Positions 63,201-64,000 of a stretch of 64,000 bases of DNA are shown piece after piece. Source of the stretch: DASXUG01 sp036504995 (GTDB taxonomy: Bacteria; Pseudomonadota; Gammaproteobacteria; Burkholderiales; Methylophilaceae). Position 1 is the first letter of the stretch. The number at the start of each line of letters is the position of its first letter. The stretch lies in NCBI GenBank assembly GCA_036504995.1, contig DASXUG010000006.1, positions 1-64,000 on the forward strand, given 5' to 3'. A program made the translations under genes and the position numbers. The notes under the pieces are model-generated. The model did no database searches, was not told the DNA's origin, and saw nothing but the letters and a program-made list of their open reading frames with translations.

Positions 63201-63283
63201 GAGGAGGATGATGAAGTGTACTTAAATTCGTCAGCCTTAAAACGATTTACAAGTTTTTCTAATTCAGTTTTAATCTTATTCAT
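60269..63283 (-). CDS. Eco57I-like type IIG restriction endonuclease-methyltransferase
   Basis: 1004 residues, close to Eco57I in length. The N-terminal nuclease has Asp79 in KKPDYTF and Glu93-x-Lys95 in FVEAK (PD-ExK). The methyltransferase domain has SAM motif I as FDVAVGSSRF near 395, unlike the usual DPACGSG, and the catalytic motif IV NPPYV near 540, indicating N6-adenine methylation. A C-terminal target-recognition region follows (SPFGGGWYARG). Preceded by a separate methyltransferase gene, as in Eco57I. Confidence 0.88.
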   Translation of the reverse strand: MNKIKTELEKLVNRFKADEFKYTSSSSSYQETEVRVEFIDPLFSLLGWQMDNSVGLPSAQRDVLREESHQTESTTKKPDYTFRIATVRKFFVEAKRPSVDICINKDSAFQVRSYGYTAGHRIAVLTNFRTLSIYDAQLEPKANDKADVGLLMTINYDSFISRFDDIIEVLGRDEVAAGAIEAKFKSTATGSIPANASFLNRINNWRVRIAQDLFSRYPNLTIEELTDFTQKIINRIIFIRMCEDRGIEGEYVLRNVANTKNIVELRTLFKRLDDRYNTGLFDVTKDRLQDTYEIDADIFIGIVDEVYTPNSPYSFGVLDADFLGQVYELFLGQQLAFRANGTVALEAKPAYVHREIVTTPQPLVDEVVRRVFHSKFTEIKLQGPLTMDSIKSLHVFDVAVGSSRFLLQAFDEMIEAVIRVLQAQGNNSLIYRVTDNNYKLAFTVKRDILSNCLFGCDIDYNAVEIARFSLMVRLLEDETKDTLPSAAQTKILPDLDNNIIHGNTVVNALNFQHTSGGVFDKTQPLNWTLTTLPIDFDIVVGNPPYVKTEEMLSENADEVAYYKKNYASARRQFDKYFVFIELAISKMKTEAWLGMVVPNKWITIESGEKLRGILSKHDLVSQIVDFGNEKLFEGKSAYVCLLILSKNGATDLHYRHVNDYQDFLTNPQDIGFNLSATFLKNSGSASWVFPTDKNEALVLNKLMLKSVPLSKLINVKNGIQTSANDVYLIDQYTVNGNYINFTKNGVNWSIESSITRPYINDSTRVVSYQSINADALMIFPYELSTSTGKPVAIEPKDMMLRFPNAMAYLNSNKARLLKRSVSPSPKAGVFYAYGRHQALEAVFLSPKIIYSVNQKGDKYGLDTFGVAYASGGTAGEVALTSPKNGYALEFFLGLLNQRAIEFFARKRGSPFGGGWYARGSAVVNDIPVPFLDIRGNVKDKAIHDAIVNDVKALLAVNQQIKTASGRSLQPLANSQKALLNSIESKFNVIWGFNNQVKNLVLPGE

Positions 63284-63284
63284 A

Positions 63285-64000
63285 TTATTTTTCTATAACT
63301 GTTTCAATTACGCCAAGTAAGCGTTGACGACGTGAGCGAATGTGTACCCAAGCCTGATGAATAATGCGACAGTCATCATCACTTAGTCCAGATGCCGCTA
63401 AAATTTTACTATCTTGTACTTTAAATAACTCATCTGGATCATGTTGCTGAGATATTTTTAAATCAAGCTCAAATAGATCCATATCTGAGACATCAACTAC
63501 TGGAATCAACAATTTCTCAATTTCAGATGGCACCATCTCAAGTACTCCACCACCATAATGCCTACCCTCCATTTCGGCAGTTAAGGCAGTTAAGCTATTA
63601 ATAAAACAATATACCAAATTTTCCGGATCAACTTTTGACGTAATACGATACGCGGTGTCAGTAGTATAAGCTTTTGCACTATTTAATATTAATCTAGGAT
63701 AGTTGTGAGCTCGCTTCAACATTCCAAGTTCTGTAACATACACCGAAGGAACTGAATACCATGGCTTTCTGATTCTACATTTATATCTAGTGTGAATTTT
63801 TTCTTTTTCACCCGTCAAAATATATTCTTGAGTGCCTTTATTTAATTCATCAAAAGCCACTTTTCCAATTGATATGAAATTGGTTGGCATGCCTTTTTCC
63901 GCATTGCCATAATGAACATCTTGACTATAAATAATGCCTGGACAATGTCCGCTACGCCCAAACATTGGCTTCGCATGTTCATGAAGCTCATATTTTGATA
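63285..64000 (-). CDS. Adenine-specific DNA methyltransferase, C-terminal part (5' end outside window)
   Basis: The frame is open to the window edge; the ATG at 63965 is internal. The visible 238 residues contain KCRIRKPWYSVPSVYV and YPRLILNSA, typical of the recognition/C-terminal region of N6-adenine methyltransferases of the Eco57I class. The catalytic NPPY must lie outside. It precedes the type IIG gene by one base and presumably protects host DNA. Confidence 0.75.
   Translation of the reverse strand, partial: SKYELHEHAKPMFGRSGHCPGIIYSQDVHYGNAEKGMPTNFISIGKVAFDELNKGTQEYILTGEKEKIHTRYKCRIRKPWYSVPSVYVTELGMLKRAHNYPRLILNSAKAYTTDTAYRITSKVDPENLVYCFINSLTALTAEMEGRHYGGGVLEMVPSEIEKLLIPVVDVSDMDLFELDLKISQQHDPDELFKVQDSKILAASGLSDDDCRIIHQAWVHIRSRRQRLLGVIETVIEK

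Larger units (their letters stand above)
52406..64000. mobile_element. Probable genomic island or accessory region starting at tRNA-Leu
   Basis: Beyond the tRNA 3' end the sequence becomes AT-richer and the gene content turns to a decayed gene, small Cys-rich ORFs, an AAA+ ATPase operon, a transposase and a restriction-modification locus. In related bacteria nuoA usually follows this tRNA. No integrase and no second copy of the tRNA 3' end was seen within the window, so the right boundary is unknown. The catalase/OhrR pair could be older chromosomal genes. Confidence 0.5.

Noticed and set aside
1..64000. CRISPR array
   Set aside because: No regularly spaced direct repeats of 23-40 bases were seen on either strand.
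60269..64000. BREX (pglX) locus
   Set aside because: The enzyme carries its own PD-ExK nuclease domain and none of brxC, pglZ or brxL is visible; the Eco57I-type pair fits better.

Overview
The window looks like the chromosome of a low- to mid-GC betaproteobacterium, most plausibly a methylotroph of the family Methylophilaceae (Methylotenera-like). The basis is the combination of a betaproteobacterial MSHA pilus cluster, PEP-CTERM proteins ending in a VPE(S/T)DTYAML-type signal, an AceE-type pyruvate dehydrogenase operon whose LpdA carries its own lipoyl domain, and the tpiA-secG-tRNA-Leu order. The genus is an inference; no 16S rRNA gene is present.

Layout. 1-7118: the distal half of an MSHA type IV pilus operon (end of an MshQ-like gene, then mshI, a PilN-like gene, mshJ, K, L, M, N), closed by a terminator. 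7168-12822: comF on the minus strand, divergent from a small membrane protein gene and bioB-F-H-C-D. 12809-17177 (minus): YdjM-like protein, nadD, flavin reductase, a Spy-like gene broken by one in-frame TAG, and glnS. 17303-19796 (plus): birA, coaX and a SPOR-domain gene. 19854-26703 (minus): a lipoprotein and the aceE-aceF-lpdA operon, with a different repeat element in each intergenic gap. 26966-32924: an M17 aminopeptidase, a PEP-CTERM protein, a large exported alkaline phosphatase, an exported protein and a Crp/Fnr regulator. 32947-35730: a sulfide/persulfide response operon (ArsR/BigR-type sensor, TauE, two YeeE-type half transporters, ETHE1-like dioxygenase). 35871-40817: pentapeptide-repeat and glycine-zipper envelope proteins, a LysR/SDR divergent pair and a CYTH triphosphatase. 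40900-46821: a four-gene operon with TonB receptor, periplasmic binding protein, HAMP-GGDEF-EAL protein and ParA-like ATPase. 46854-52405: sixA, an RpfE-like gene, recJ, a second PEP-CTERM protein, tpiA, secG and tRNA-Leu(GAG).

From the 3' end of tRNA-Leu to the window end the character changes. The expected nuo operon is absent. In its place are a decayed small gene, small zinc-ribbon ORFs, a catalase-like/OhrR-type pair, a Lon-like AAA+ ATPase operon, a YjzC-like small protein, an ISL3-family transposase and an Eco57I-like restriction-modification locus that runs off the edge. This is read as a genomic island or accessory region at the tRNA-Leu gene; its other end is outside the window.

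The most unusual signals are two structured RNAs in this region. One is a three-way-junction leader whose closing helix contains the Shine-Dalgarno sequence of the AAA+ ATPase gene (55253-55352). The other is a chain of stem-loops starting exactly at a predicted sigma70 start site upstream of the YjzC-like gene (57288-57480). Neither was matched to a family I know. Other points of note are the nonsense codon in the Spy-like gene, paired TAGCnnGCTA palindromes at the catalase and OhrR promoters, a U-U mismatch in the tRNA-Leu acceptor stem, and two intrinsic terminators on the strand opposite to any gene.
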